Below are positions 24,951 through 33,503 of a DNA stretch of 64,000 nucleotides, piece after piece; the stretch's first letter is position 1, and each line of letters begins with the position of its first letter. Location of the stretch: assembly GCF_029910235.1 (NCBI RefSeq), contig NZ_CP112874.1, positions 868,001 to 932,000 on the forward strand. The letters are read 5' to 3'. The stretch comes from Pseudanabaena galeata CCNP1313 (GTDB lineage: Bacteria > Cyanobacteriota > Cyanobacteriia > Pseudanabaenales > Pseudanabaenaceae). The position numbers and the translations under genes were made by a program. Under the pieces are notes generated by a model. That model was not told the origin of the DNA. It did no database searches and saw only the letters and a list, made by a program, of their open reading frames with translations.

Positions 24951-25823
24951 ATGGAAATCTACCAATGCTACAAACTTCTAGGCTTGACATCTAATGCGAC
25001 TTTAGAAGATGTCAATAAAGCTTACAAAGCGCTAGCTTTGCAATGGCATCCCGATCGCATTCCTAGGGAGAATGTCCAACAACAACTACAAGCCCAAGAA
25101 AAACTAAAAGAGATTAACCACGCAAGGGATAGCTTACGCAAGGCGGTTGAGCAGAAAAACACCCACTCACAAGCTAAATATTCTCAAAAGACTTCCTATC
25201 AAGCATCAAGCCAAACGCGGCAATATCACCAACATCAAACCAGATACCAAAGTCGTTACCAAAGCACACATCAAAGCGCATCTCAAGCTCAACAACAAAC
25301 TTCAGAACGCTCTTCAGAACGTTATTCTTCCTATCAATCTCAGGCTTATCAAACCTATCAATCTACCCAAGCACATCAGCAGTCCAGTAAACAAAACCAT
25401 CGTCCTTCTGAGACCTATACATCGCAACAATCTACTCAAGCATCACCAAAACCGCAAAAGCCAGATCTCACCGGAGCCGATCTTAGAGGTGCAAATCTTC
25501 GCGAAAAATATCTTGAGGGTCGAAATCTTAGCTACGCCAACCTGAGTAATGCGGACTTGAGCGATGCTTTCTTGCACCGTGTTAATTTTCAGGGAGCCAA
25601 CCTACAGGGAGCAAATTTATTTCGAGCCAATCTATTTCAAGCTAATTTACAAAATGCAGATTTACGCGGCGCTAATTTAATTGGTGCAGATTTAAGTGGT
25701 TCGGATTTGCGCGGTGCAGATTTACGCGGAGCAAAAGTTGGTTTTGGCGAAAAGCTAATGGTCAAGCTCACAAATGTCAATTTCACAGGAGCCACAATGC
25801 CCAATGGCTCCGTACATTCTTAA
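24951..25823 (+). CDS. J-domain protein with pentapeptide repeats
   Basis: The frame opens at a GTG (24936), but the ATG at 24951 gives MEIYQCYKLLGLTSNATLED, the normal beginning of a J domain, so I start there (290 aa). Residues 1-65 are the J domain with the Hsp70-activating HPD motif (QWHPDRIP). Residues about 70-170 are a Gln/Ser/Tyr-rich disordered linker (repeated YQS/QSS). Residues about 172-280 hold pentapeptide repeats (A(D/N)LxG, such as ADLRGANL, ANLQGANLFRANL), which fold as a right-handed quadrilateral helix. It is likely a specialised DnaK co-chaperone with the beta-helix as client or scaffold arm; the fusion is uncommon outside cyanobacteria. Confidence 0.9.
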   Translation: MEIYQCYKLLGLTSNATLEDVNKAYKALALQWHPDRIPRENVQQQLQAQEKLKEINHARDSLRKAVEQKNTHSQAKYSQKTSYQASSQTRQYHQHQTRYQSRYQSTHQSASQAQQQTSERSSERYSSYQSQAYQTYQSTQAHQQSSKQNHRPSETYTSQQSTQASPKPQKPDLTGADLRGANLREKYLEGRNLSYANLSNADLSDAFLHRVNFQGANLQGANLFRANLFQANLQNADLRGANLIGADLSGSDLRGADLRGAKVGFGEKLMVKLTNVNFTGATMPNGSVHS

Positions 25824-26813
25824 AAATAAAGAATCAAGTTTTCTGAGGTACGGTTTCGCCGCACCATACTTTATTGCGTAAAAAATAAAAATAGCGAGCA
25901 TCGCTAAGTTTTAGTTAGCAATCCACGCTATAGAGGAATTATCCGAGACATTTCAATACACTAGCGATAAAAAATTCAGCAAACATCAGCAAAATTGCTT
26001 GACTTGAGATTTTATAGCAATGTAAGTTTTGCTTAGGACATAAAACCAAAAAGATGAGTGGCGGCGCGAAGCGCCGCCACTCATCTTTTTGGTTTTGATT
26101 TTTCCTATCTATCTCTTGCGTTGAAAACACAAAATGGCTGCGCCATTTTGTGTTTTGGTATATAGCTCTTATTGGGCTTGGTTTTCAATTCATAGGGTAT
26201 ATGTAATATCAAAGCCGAAAATACAAGTAGCGGCGCTACTTGTATTTTCGGCTTTATGCAAATCTTCAGACCGCTATACAAGCATGAAACGCCGCAGGTA
26301 TTTCATGCTTGTATATACCCGTCATTAAAACCCAATAATTAGTAGTGCGGCACAAAGCGCTGTACTTACTAATTATTGGGAAGGGCATAGACCCTACAAG
26401 GAAATATTGCATGGAAGTGAGCTATCTAAAACTCAGAAAAAAGCAATAAACGACTCAAAGAATAATGTGTAAATCTTGTCATTAGCGATCGCAAATCTTA
26501 TCAATAATCGAACAAACATCTCATAGTGAGCGATAGACAGCAAAGTTTTAACTGAATTTTTTAGTCAAATTGGATGCTAATGGTTTTATCTCTTTCGCAA
26601 GGATGATTTATGATCCCCGCTAATATCGTAGTTTAAAAAACGGCTGTCACCTTTTACTAATTTTAAATCCCATATATTCAAATATCTTAAACCTTAAATT
26701 TATTGATTTTTATGATTAATTTGTCTTTTTATACTTAGTAAGCAAACACCTTTTACCATGCTTATTTTTAAATGCAGCCTAAAAACATCTTTGTTGCTTA
26801 ACCACTAAAACAT
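25824..26813. repeat. 990-base gene-free region with stacked palindromes
   Basis: The first 560 bases hold a family A element (26013-26123) whose right end is interrupted by the palindrome 26124-26156 (AAAACACAAAATGGC arms), and palindromes at 26211-26255 (AAAGCCGAAAATACAAGTAG arms), 26275-26315 (TATACAAGCATGAAA arms) and 26331-26380 (CCCAATAATTAGTA arms). From 26390 to 26813 the sequence is AT-rich with no repeat or gene that I can support. Confidence 0.75.
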
Positions 26814-27641
26814 ATGACTACATCATCAGCTCTTTGGGCGATTCCCTTGGTTTCGCTTATCTCTGGCGCGTCTTCACCATCAATTGTCAATGAAACTTAT
26901 AACCAACCTAGTAGTTATAATTCTCTGCTCACTCACCAAGACAAACCTTTTGTGATCCATAGCAATTTATTAGAATCTATTCAACCTAAATATGTAATCG
27001 AGTTTCGTTCAAAACCTACCAATGAATGGATGATCATGGTGAATAATCAGCCAACATTTTTGGTTAAAGATTTACCTAATGCGGTGATTGCTGCGGCTCA
27101 TCTGACGATGATGATGAATGCACCAGACTTTGATCCCTATTACTTAGAACCACTTGCTTTAGATGGTGAATATATTGGTAAATATAAAAATTCCATCCTA
27201 TTTAAAATCCCCAAATCAGAGGTTGTGAACCCCTCGCTAAAATTGACTCAATGGATTAATAACTTACGGGTTAGTGCTGGAGCAGAGCCGCTAACTTTAG
27301 TAGAAGCCCAAAAACAAATGCATCAGTTAGCCGCTACTGGCGAACAAATTGATGGTCTTGCTTCTTGGTATGGGCCCTATTTCCAAGGTCGGCAGACAGC
27401 TTCAGGGGAGCAGTTTGAACAACGAGATTTCACGGCTGCACATCCTAGTTTGCCCTTTGACACATATCTCAAAGTTACTAATCAGCAAAATGGGAAGTCC
27501 GTAGTGGTGAGAATCAATGATCGCGGGCCTTACTTTGGCGATCGCAATCTCGATTTGTCCCACGCCGCCGCGATCGCCCTCAACAGCGATGAAGCTGGCG
27601 TTGTACCAATCGTCGCTACCATCCTAGTATCAAACAATTAG
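26814..27641 (+). CDS. RlpA-like septal ring lytic transglycosylase
   Basis: A 275-aa protein ending in a double-psi beta-barrel (about 180-272) of the RlpA type: GLASWYGPYFQGRQTASGEQ, FTAAHPSLPFDTYLKVTN, VVVRINDRGPYFGDRNLDLS and HAAAIALNS, with the His and Asp of the active groove present. RlpA cleaves naked glycan strands or binds peptidoglycan at septa. The N-terminal 170 residues are not recognised; the beginning is hydrophobic (ALWAIPLVSLISGA) but lacks a basic n-region, so export is likely but not certain. An in-frame stop lies just upstream, so the start cannot be far off. Confidence 0.88.
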   Translation: MTTSSALWAIPLVSLISGASSPSIVNETYNQPSSYNSLLTHQDKPFVIHSNLLESIQPKYVIEFRSKPTNEWMIMVNNQPTFLVKDLPNAVIAAAHLTMMMNAPDFDPYYLEPLALDGEYIGKYKNSILFKIPKSEVVNPSLKLTQWINNLRVSAGAEPLTLVEAQKQMHQLAATGEQIDGLASWYGPYFQGRQTASGEQFEQRDFTAAHPSLPFDTYLKVTNQQNGKSVVVRINDRGPYFGDRNLDLSHAAAIALNSDEAGVVPIVATILVSNN

Positions 27642-27682
27642 TAAACAACTCAAAAACAAAGGTGAATTAATGCACCTTTGTT

Positions 27683-28573
27683 TTAACGTAGGTTTTCAGT
27701 ACGTGTACCAATATCCAGAAACTGAATTAGTTTTACGGGATCGGCATTAAACATGAATGCTCTAGCATCGGGGGTAATCTTATAGCCCTCCTTTTCCGCA
27801 GCTTTTTGCGCCGAGTAGGGCAAAGGGCTAGATAAATCAAACATTAAACGAGCATAGGGATCGCTTAACACTTCAGCAGTATTGGGGAAAGACACAGGTT
27901 GTGTATATTCTGCGGAAAGGTGAATGTTATACAGCAAAACTGAACCATCAGAAGTACTCAATTTTCTGAGATTAAGTGCTTCTTCGGTAGGATCGCCATC
28001 AGTAGACTCACCATCAGTAATATTGATAATCGTAGGCGGATAGCTATTGGGATGTTTTTCAATCCATTCCTCTAGCAAAATTCGCGCCAGTGCAAATACA
28101 CTACACATGGCTGTCCCACCACTAGCGATCGGCTTAAACCAAATGGGAAAATCGTTGTAAACTTCAACTAAACCGCCCATACCGTCAGGTAGTTTTTGAG
28201 CGCGTTTCTCCAATTCAGTCGGATTTTCATAAATCTTACCAATGGGAGCGATCGCTTTCTCGCCTGCAAGTCCATTCAGAGCCGATGTCACTTCGCTGTT
28301 GTAACCAATCACGCCAACATCAAAATAATCGTAAATTTCGTTACCCTTGACGCATCGTTGACCTAGCGAATCCAACAAACGATTTACCGCATCGGCAACG
28401 GCTTGAGCTTTCTGGATCGCTTCACTAGTCTTATGCAAACTTTCATTTGCTCCTTTAGCTGTCCCTTTACTAGCACTATCATTAGAAAATGCATCTGCCA
28501 TCGATCCAGATTGATCGATGAGGAAGAGGAAACAACTAGGTTGACGACGGCTGATTTCTGCTGAGTAAGGCAT
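27683..28573 (-). CDS. VWA domain protein
   Basis: A 296-aa soluble protein that is nearly all one von Willebrand factor A domain. The metal site is complete: LIDQSGSMADAF (DxSxS), SGGTAMCSVF (Thr) and NITDGESTDGD (Asp). It resembles TerY-like VWA proteins that bring phosphosignalling partners together. The N-terminal region follows the pattern MPYSAEISRRQPSCFLFLID. A plus-strand signalling group with another VWA gene begins 500 bases away; a functional link is only suggested by position. Confidence 0.88.
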   Translation of the reverse strand: MPYSAEISRRQPSCFLFLIDQSGSMADAFSNDSASKGTAKGANESLHKTSEAIQKAQAVADAVNRLLDSLGQRCVKGNEIYDYFDVGVIGYNSEVTSALNGLAGEKAIAPIGKIYENPTELEKRAQKLPDGMGGLVEVYNDFPIWFKPIASGGTAMCSVFALARILLEEWIEKHPNSYPPTIINITDGESTDGDPTEEALNLRKLSTSDGSVLLYNIHLSAEYTQPVSFPNTAEVLSDPYARLMFDLSSPLPYSAQKAAEKEGYKITPDARAFMFNADPVKLIQFLDIGTRTENLR

Positions 28574-29083
28574 ATTAAACTTACCCGATTCCTTATTTAG
28601 TTATGTCTCAAGAATTACACCATTTATCGCTAAAACGAACCATAAGAAATTTTTTGAAAGTGTTGCTTTGCGACACTTTCAAAAAATTCTTGGGTTGAGT
28701 TTGAACGAAATATGTTGTGAATTCAGTCTAGCAAAGGTAAGCTCAATAAAAAACTTCCTGATAGAAATTCAGCTATTTAACTTATCAGCTATTTAACTTA
28801 CGGCAATTGCCGATCAAACGAGCCACAAGAAAAATCCTGAATACGTTGCTTCGTGTCACTTTCACAATTTTTCTTGATTTGGGTTTGAAGCGCAAATCGC
28901 TGTATTTTAGGCTCCATGAGACTTACATGCAGCTTGCGTCATAGGTAACTCTTGTTTTTAATTAGCCCTAGATACTTGCTAAGCCTTATGGCGTTTGTTT
29001 CTAATCAATTAGTCGTTATGATATTTAGAATGGGTGATGCCTAGCATCACCCATTCTAAATATCACTATACAGATCTTAATTT
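28574..29083. repeat. 510-base gap with repeats before the cyclase
   Basis: No gene. An imperfect palindrome at 28644-28692 (TTTTTTGAAAGTGTTGC arms) is followed by a direct 16-base tandem AGCTATTTAACTTAtc (about 28771-28801). An element at 28799-28904 bounded by TACGGCAATTGCC and AAATCGCTGTA (sister copies 3412-3513 and 33352-33452) comes next. A 45-base palindrome at 29020-29064 (GATATTTAGAATGGGTGATGC arms) lies just before the cyclase start. Confidence 0.7.
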
Positions 29084-30580
29084 ATGCAATCTGTCAATCT
29101 CAAAAAGATACTCCTCAAAAGGGAAATATTATCCTTGTTGAGAGGATTAATTTCTAAACTCTCTTCTCCAATTGTAATTCAAGATCTAGAAGGGAAAGTT
29201 TTGGTTGCAGATTTAGGGCTAGATATGACGACCAATGTTAAACACAGTCTAGAAAATAACGGAAATAAGACTGTAATTGAGAATCAGCCTGCAAATAAAG
29301 ACTTAAATAAAATCCCTGTATTACTAAGTGATGAAATATTAGGATGGGTAATCGGGAAGGAGCAAGTTGAGCAAGTTGCTAATTTTTTGAGCTATCTAGC
29401 TAAGCGTGAATTTGAACAGAAAATGTTGGCGGCTGACGCTTTGGATAAATACCGAGAGATCAATCTTCTCTATACGATCGCTAGCAAGATGTCAAACTGT
29501 CTAGATGCGAAAGAGATTGGCACGCTTGTTCTGGAAGAGGCTAGTCGATTAATCTCATGTACCAGTGCCTCAGTCATGCTCCATAATCATCACACTAATT
29601 GTCTGGAAATCGTATCGGCTAAAGGTACTGCCGAACAAATCAATAGCTTAAATGTTCCTGCTAATGTGGGCATTGCAGGATATGTATTCACGACAGGGAA
29701 ATCTGAGCTAGTCAATGATGCGATGCAAGATCCACGATATATTATCAACGAGAACGAATGCTATGCGATCATTTGTGCGCCAATTCTTACTAAAGATAGA
29801 ACGATAGGTGTAGTTAATATCAGCAATTCTGAACCTATAAGTTATACATCTCAAGATCTTAAGCTATTTACAGCAATTGTCACCCAAGCTTCTGGAGCTA
29901 TTGAAAATGCAATTCTCCATGAGAGTAAATTACGAGAACAGAGAATCAAAAACAATTTGGAAAGATATCTATCACCACAGGTAGCCGAAGCAGTTATCAA
30001 TGAGAAAGAGGAGGTGTCATTAACTACCAGTAAACGCAAAATTGCTATGTTATTTTCCGATATTCGTAATTTTACGACTAAGTGCGAAGAACTGGAGCCT
30101 GAGCAACTTGTGGATTATCTAAATGAATATTTCACACAGATGGTAGATGTGATTTTCAATCATCAGGGAACCGTCAATAAGTTTGTGGGCGATATGATTG
30201 TGGCGATGTTTGGCGCACCTTCGGCGATCGCTGACCGTGAATATTGGGCGATCGCTGCTGCCATCAATATGCAAAAGCGGATTAAAAGTTTGCCAATTGA
30301 TTGGATTAGGAATAACTTTATTACAGGGATTGGGATTAGTTCTGGAGAGGTAATTGTGGGAAATATTGGTTCACCACAGCATATGGACTATACAGCGATC
30401 GGTGATGAGATGAATATTGCTTCGCGATTACAGGGATTGGCAAAGGGTGGACAGATTTTGGTGACGCGCAGTGTTTATGAAGCAACCCAAGCAAATTTTG
30501 AGTTTAGAGAGTTTGGAACTTTGCCTGTAAAGGGAAAAAAGAATCTTGTAGAAATTTTCGAGGTGATTTACGAAGACTAA
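29084..30580 (+). CDS. GAF domain class III adenylate cyclase
   Basis: A 498-aa soluble cyclase. Residues about 1-110 are an unrecognised, possibly PAS-like input domain; about 125-275 a GAF domain; about 315-498 the class III catalytic domain. Metal-binding Asp326 (FSDIRNFT) and Asp370 (KFVGDMIVAMFG), the transition-state pair Asn444/Arg448 (EMNIASRL), and the substrate-selecting pair Lys366 and Thr437 are all present; Lys plus Thr is the arrangement of several cyanobacterial adenylate cyclases, so cAMP is the likely product. A GAF domain often binds cyclic nucleotide and gives feedback; this is family knowledge. A response regulator, VWA and FHA gene follow. Confidence 0.92.
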   Translation: MQSVNLKKILLKREILSLLRGLISKLSSPIVIQDLEGKVLVADLGLDMTTNVKHSLENNGNKTVIENQPANKDLNKIPVLLSDEILGWVIGKEQVEQVANFLSYLAKREFEQKMLAADALDKYREINLLYTIASKMSNCLDAKEIGTLVLEEASRLISCTSASVMLHNHHTNCLEIVSAKGTAEQINSLNVPANVGIAGYVFTTGKSELVNDAMQDPRYIINENECYAIICAPILTKDRTIGVVNISNSEPISYTSQDLKLFTAIVTQASGAIENAILHESKLREQRIKNNLERYLSPQVAEAVINEKEEVSLTTSKRKIAMLFSDIRNFTTKCEELEPEQLVDYLNEYFTQMVDVIFNHQGTVNKFVGDMIVAMFGAPSAIADREYWAIAAAINMQKRIKSLPIDWIRNNFITGIGISSGEVIVGNIGSPQHMDYTAIGDEMNIASRLQGLAKGGQILVTRSVYEATQANFEFREFGTLPVKGKKNLVEIFEVIYED

Positions 30581-30590
30581 AAAAAGCTGA

Positions 30591-30649
30591 ATATAAACCC
30601 AAAAGAGAATGGCAGCACTTCGCGCCGCCATTCTCTTTTGGGTTTATAT
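30591..30649. terminator. Palindrome behind the cyclase gene
   Basis: ATATAAACCCAAAAGAGAAT...ATTCTCTTTTGGGTTTATAT with a GGC-rich tip and a single mismatch, ten bases after the stop codon. It is likely to terminate the cyclase transcript before the response regulator. Confidence 0.7.
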
Positions 30650-30775
30650 TAATGTAATAGTAAAGTACTAAAATATTGAAAAAGTGGCGCAATGCGTCGC
30701 TTTACCAGATTATTTTTGAACTCAAAGCGCTGTAAGTGATACATTAGTCATGAGATACATCGTAAAGGCTTAAAG

Positions 30776-31159
30776 ATGAGCAAAAAGCTATTAATTGTTG
30801 ACGATGAACCGCATATCCGTTTGCTCTTAGAGCAAACCCTTGAAGAGCTAGAAGATCAAGACGTAGAACTATTAACAGCAACTAATGGTTTAGAAGCACT
30901 GGAGACAATTCAGAGGGAAAAGCCAAATTTAGTATTCTTAGACGTAATGATGCCAAAAATGAATGGTTATGATGTCTGCGAAAAGGTTAAGGGTGATCCT
31001 AGTCTGAGTGATGTTTATATCATTATGTTGACCGCCAAGGGGCAAGAATTTGATCGCAGTCGGGGGAAAGATGTTGGGGCTGACATCTACATGACAAAAC
31101 CCTTTGACCCCGATGAGATCTTAGAAAAATCCTGTGAAATTCTCGGAATAGAAACTTAA
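30776..31159 (+). CDS. Response regulator, receiver domain only
   Basis: A 127-aa CheY-like stand-alone receiver. Acidic pocket IVDDEPH (Asp9/Asp10), phospho-acceptor Asp56 in VFLDVMMPKMNG, Thr/Ser switch in IIMLTAKG and Lys in YMTKPFDPDE are present. No output domain. It ends two bases before the next ATG, so it is co-translated with the VWA protein and may regulate it or the FHA partner. No histidine kinase is adjacent. Confidence 0.93.
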   Translation: MSKKLLIVDDEPHIRLLLEQTLEELEDQDVELLTATNGLEALETIQREKPNLVFLDVMMPKMNGYDVCEKVKGDPSLSDVYIIMLTAKGQEFDRSRGKDVGADIYMTKPFDPDEILEKSCEILGIET

Positions 31160-31161
31160 AA

Positions 31162-32448
31162 ATGAGCGTAAATTTGACCTGTAAGTTAAGCGATCTCGTT
31201 CTTGATAGGAACCAAGGCAGCAGTCAACGTCAATTGGCGATCGCTGTTTCTGCTAACGCTGCTGTTGATGGCAACAATGCACCGCTTAACTTGTGCCTTG
31301 TCTTAGATCACAGTGGCTCCATGGGAGGACAACCCCTTGATACGGTCAAACGTGCTGCTCGCGATCTCGTAGATCGCATGTATCCGCAAGATCGGATTAG
31401 CGTAATTGGCTTTGATCACAAAGCTAATGTAGTTGTCGAAAATCAACCCGTAGATCGGATTGAATCGATCAAAGCCAAGATTCAATCTCTCAAAGTATCG
31501 GGCGGTACTTGTATCGATGATGGCATCAAGCTGGGTTTGCAGGAAACTAGTAAGGGCAAAGATGGCACTGTGAGCCAGATTTTTGTGCTGACCGATGGCG
31601 AAAATGAACATGGTGACAATGAGCGTTGTTTCCAGTTTTCGCGCTTAGCAACGGAATACAATATGACTCTGCATAGCCTCGGTTTTGGGGATAGCTGGAA
31701 TCAGGATGTACTGGAACGTATTGCTGATGCTGGTGGTGGTGCGATGGCTTATATTCCCTCGCCAGAAGCGGCTGGGCAAGAGTTTCAGAAACTGTTAAAA
31801 CGGGTTCAAGCGATCGGGCTAACTAATGCCCATTTGATTTTGCAGCTTTCACCCCATGTCAGACTTGCCGAATTAAAGCCGATCGCTCAAGTTGCACCTG
31901 ACACGATCGAATTAGCCTATCAAACCGAGGGAGACGCGATTATTGTTAGACTTGGCGATCTGATGACAGATGTGGAACGAGTAGTGCTATTTAATCTCTA
32001 TATTAGCCCTGCTAATTATATTGCCGAATATCCCGATCGCTCGGAAATTCCCATTTTGACGGCTCAAGTTCGTTACGACGTTCCCTCACAAGCGCAAATT
32101 AATGCGCTGTCGTCACCTATAGCGATCGCGGCTGAGTTAGTCCAAGACTATATGCCACAGGTCGATCCGCAGATACAAAATCATTTGTTAGCTTTAGCCA
32201 AATATCGTCAGACTCAACTTGCCGAACAAAAATTGCAGCAGGGCGATCGCGCAGGGGCGGCGACAATGTTACAATCTGCTGCTAAAACCGCTTTGCAAAT
32301 GGGTGATCATAATGCCTCAACGATTTTGCAAAACAATGCAACCCGACTGCAAACGGGTACGTCTCTAAGCGAAGCCGATCGCAAAAAAACACGTATCGCA
32401 TCCAAAACCGTATTGCAAACACCTCCTAACTCATTACCAGATAAGTAA
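31162..32448 (+). CDS. VWA domain protein
   Basis: A 428-aa protein with a VWA domain in residues about 35-215: LVLDHSGSMGGQPLD (complete DxSxS), SGGTCIDDGI (Thr) and VLTDGENEHGD (Asp). The following region (about 220-330) is a beta-rich domain seen in similar cyanobacterial VWA proteins, and the C-terminus (about 335-400) is a helical segment with LAEQKLQQGDRAGAATMLQ, TPR-like. It forms a coupled group with the receiver upstream and the FHA gene 76 bases downstream, suggesting a phosphorylation-dependent assembly. Confidence 0.88.
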   Translation: MSVNLTCKLSDLVLDRNQGSSQRQLAIAVSANAAVDGNNAPLNLCLVLDHSGSMGGQPLDTVKRAARDLVDRMYPQDRISVIGFDHKANVVVENQPVDRIESIKAKIQSLKVSGGTCIDDGIKLGLQETSKGKDGTVSQIFVLTDGENEHGDNERCFQFSRLATEYNMTLHSLGFGDSWNQDVLERIADAGGGAMAYIPSPEAAGQEFQKLLKRVQAIGLTNAHLILQLSPHVRLAELKPIAQVAPDTIELAYQTEGDAIIVRLGDLMTDVERVVLFNLYISPANYIAEYPDRSEIPILTAQVRYDVPSQAQINALSSPIAIAAELVQDYMPQVDPQIQNHLLALAKYRQTQLAEQKLQQGDRAGAATMLQSAAKTALQMGDHNASTILQNNATRLQTGTSLSEADRKKTRIASKTVLQTPPNSLPDK

Positions 32449-32524
32449 ATACTGCTAAACACTATTGATAGCGTGATCGTGAAGTTCACAGCGAATATAT
32501 AAACTGTCCATTTAAGTTGCCCTT

Positions 32525-33349
32525 ATGATTATTTGTCCTAGTTGCGCTCATGCCAACCCTGATGGAGCCGTAAACTGCGAAGCCTGTTTTACGCCATTAC
32601 CGATTGTCAAAAATATTCAATGTCCTAGTTGCGGTGCATCTGTGTTATCAGATGCTAAGTTTTGTGGACATTGTGGGTTTAATCTAAGTGGGGCAACTGC
32701 GATCAATGCGCTCCCAGATATTCATGCTGAAAATGAGATCGCAGCATCGATCCCATCAACTGAAGTTTTCCCCGTACTACCTATTTCCAGCGCCATGTCA
32801 AATTCATTACCTGATGCGACGACCGAAGATGATTCGGCTGCAAATTTAGTAACTAATTCCTTCGCCGAGGTTCCAACTCTTCCCAAATTTACTGATATCG
32901 AAAATTTGCTTGCCGCAGAGGAGGAGAATCCACCGATCTCATCTCCTGTGAATGAGCCGATTATTGCTTCAAGTGCGTCAGCAAGTTCACCCGTAGGTAT
33001 CAAGACCCAGTTACAGCAATTTACCGCGTCTTTGCTACATGTGCAGACTAATCTCACGATTGAAATTCCTGCCCACTTACCAGTTGTTCATATTGGCAAG
33101 CCAAATACGGTAATTCCTCCTGATATTGATGTGTCAGGTTTTCCAGATTCGGATATTGTTTCGCGTATTCATGCGGATATTCGGGCTGAGGGAGGCTCTT
33201 TCTATTTTGAGGATACGGGTAGCTCTAACGGCACTTATATCAATAATTTGCCTCTACCTGCGGGAAATCGTCATAAGTTGAGGGCTGGCGATCGCATTTC
33301 TTTGGGTAAGGGAGATAAAGTTAGTTTTGTATTTCAACTTAGCTCATAG
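32525..33349 (+). CDS. Zinc-ribbon and FHA domain protein
   Basis: A 274-aa protein with two CxxC...CxxC zinc ribbons at the N-terminus (CPSCAHANPDGAVNCEAC, residues 4-21, and CPSCGASVLSDAKFCGHC, about 34-51), a low-complexity Ser/Ala/Glu linker to about 155, and a C-terminal FHA domain (about 180-272) with VVHIGK, IVSRIHADIR (Ser-Arg, His) and DTGSSNGTYINN. FHA domains bind phosphothreonine, so a Ser/Thr kinase should feed this protein; none is adjacent, although one occurs at 17.7-19.7 kb. Confidence 0.9.
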   Translation: MIICPSCAHANPDGAVNCEACFTPLPIVKNIQCPSCGASVLSDAKFCGHCGFNLSGATAINALPDIHAENEIAASIPSTEVFPVLPISSAMSNSLPDATTEDDSAANLVTNSFAEVPTLPKFTDIENLLAAEEENPPISSPVNEPIIASSASASSPVGIKTQLQQFTASLLHVQTNLTIEIPAHLPVVHIGKPNTVIPPDIDVSGFPDSDIVSRIHADIRAEGGSFYFEDTGSSNGTYINNLPLPAGNRHKLRAGDRISLGKGDKVSFVFQLSS

Positions 33350-33351
33350 CT

Positions 33352-33452
33352 TACAGCGCTTTGCGCTCAATCCCAAACCAAGAGAATTTTTGAAAGTGTT
33401 GCTTTGCAACACTTTCAAAAATTCTCTTGGTTTGTTTGATCGGTAGTTGCAG
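33352..33452. repeat. TACAGC-bounded palindromic element
   Basis: An inverted copy of the element at 28799-28904. It starts TACAGCGCTTTGCGCTC and centres on a 61-base perfect palindrome at 33374-33434 (CAAACCAAGAGAATTTTTG arms, GTTGC-ttt-GCAAC tip). It lies right after the FHA gene and overlaps the next palindrome. Confidence 0.75.
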
Positions 33453-33503
33453 TTATTATAAAAAAGGGACGCAAAGCGTCCTTTTTTTTATAATAACTGC
33501 AAC
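33446..33503. terminator. Bidirectional terminator of the FHA and DUF4335 genes
   Basis: GTTGCAGTTATTATAAAAAA with GGGACGC-aaa-GCGTCC tip and T8 run, a long near-perfect palindrome whose right arm lies in the last codons of the convergent minus-strand gene. Confidence 0.75.

Noticed and set aside
25147-25545. 132-codon plus-strand frame inside the J-domain gene
   Set aside because: A shifted frame through the Gln/Ser-rich linker; the real frame has a J domain and pentapeptide repeats.
25939-26328. Two small frames on either strand in the gap after the J-domain gene
   Set aside because: Both run through family A and other palindromes and lack any domain or start signal.
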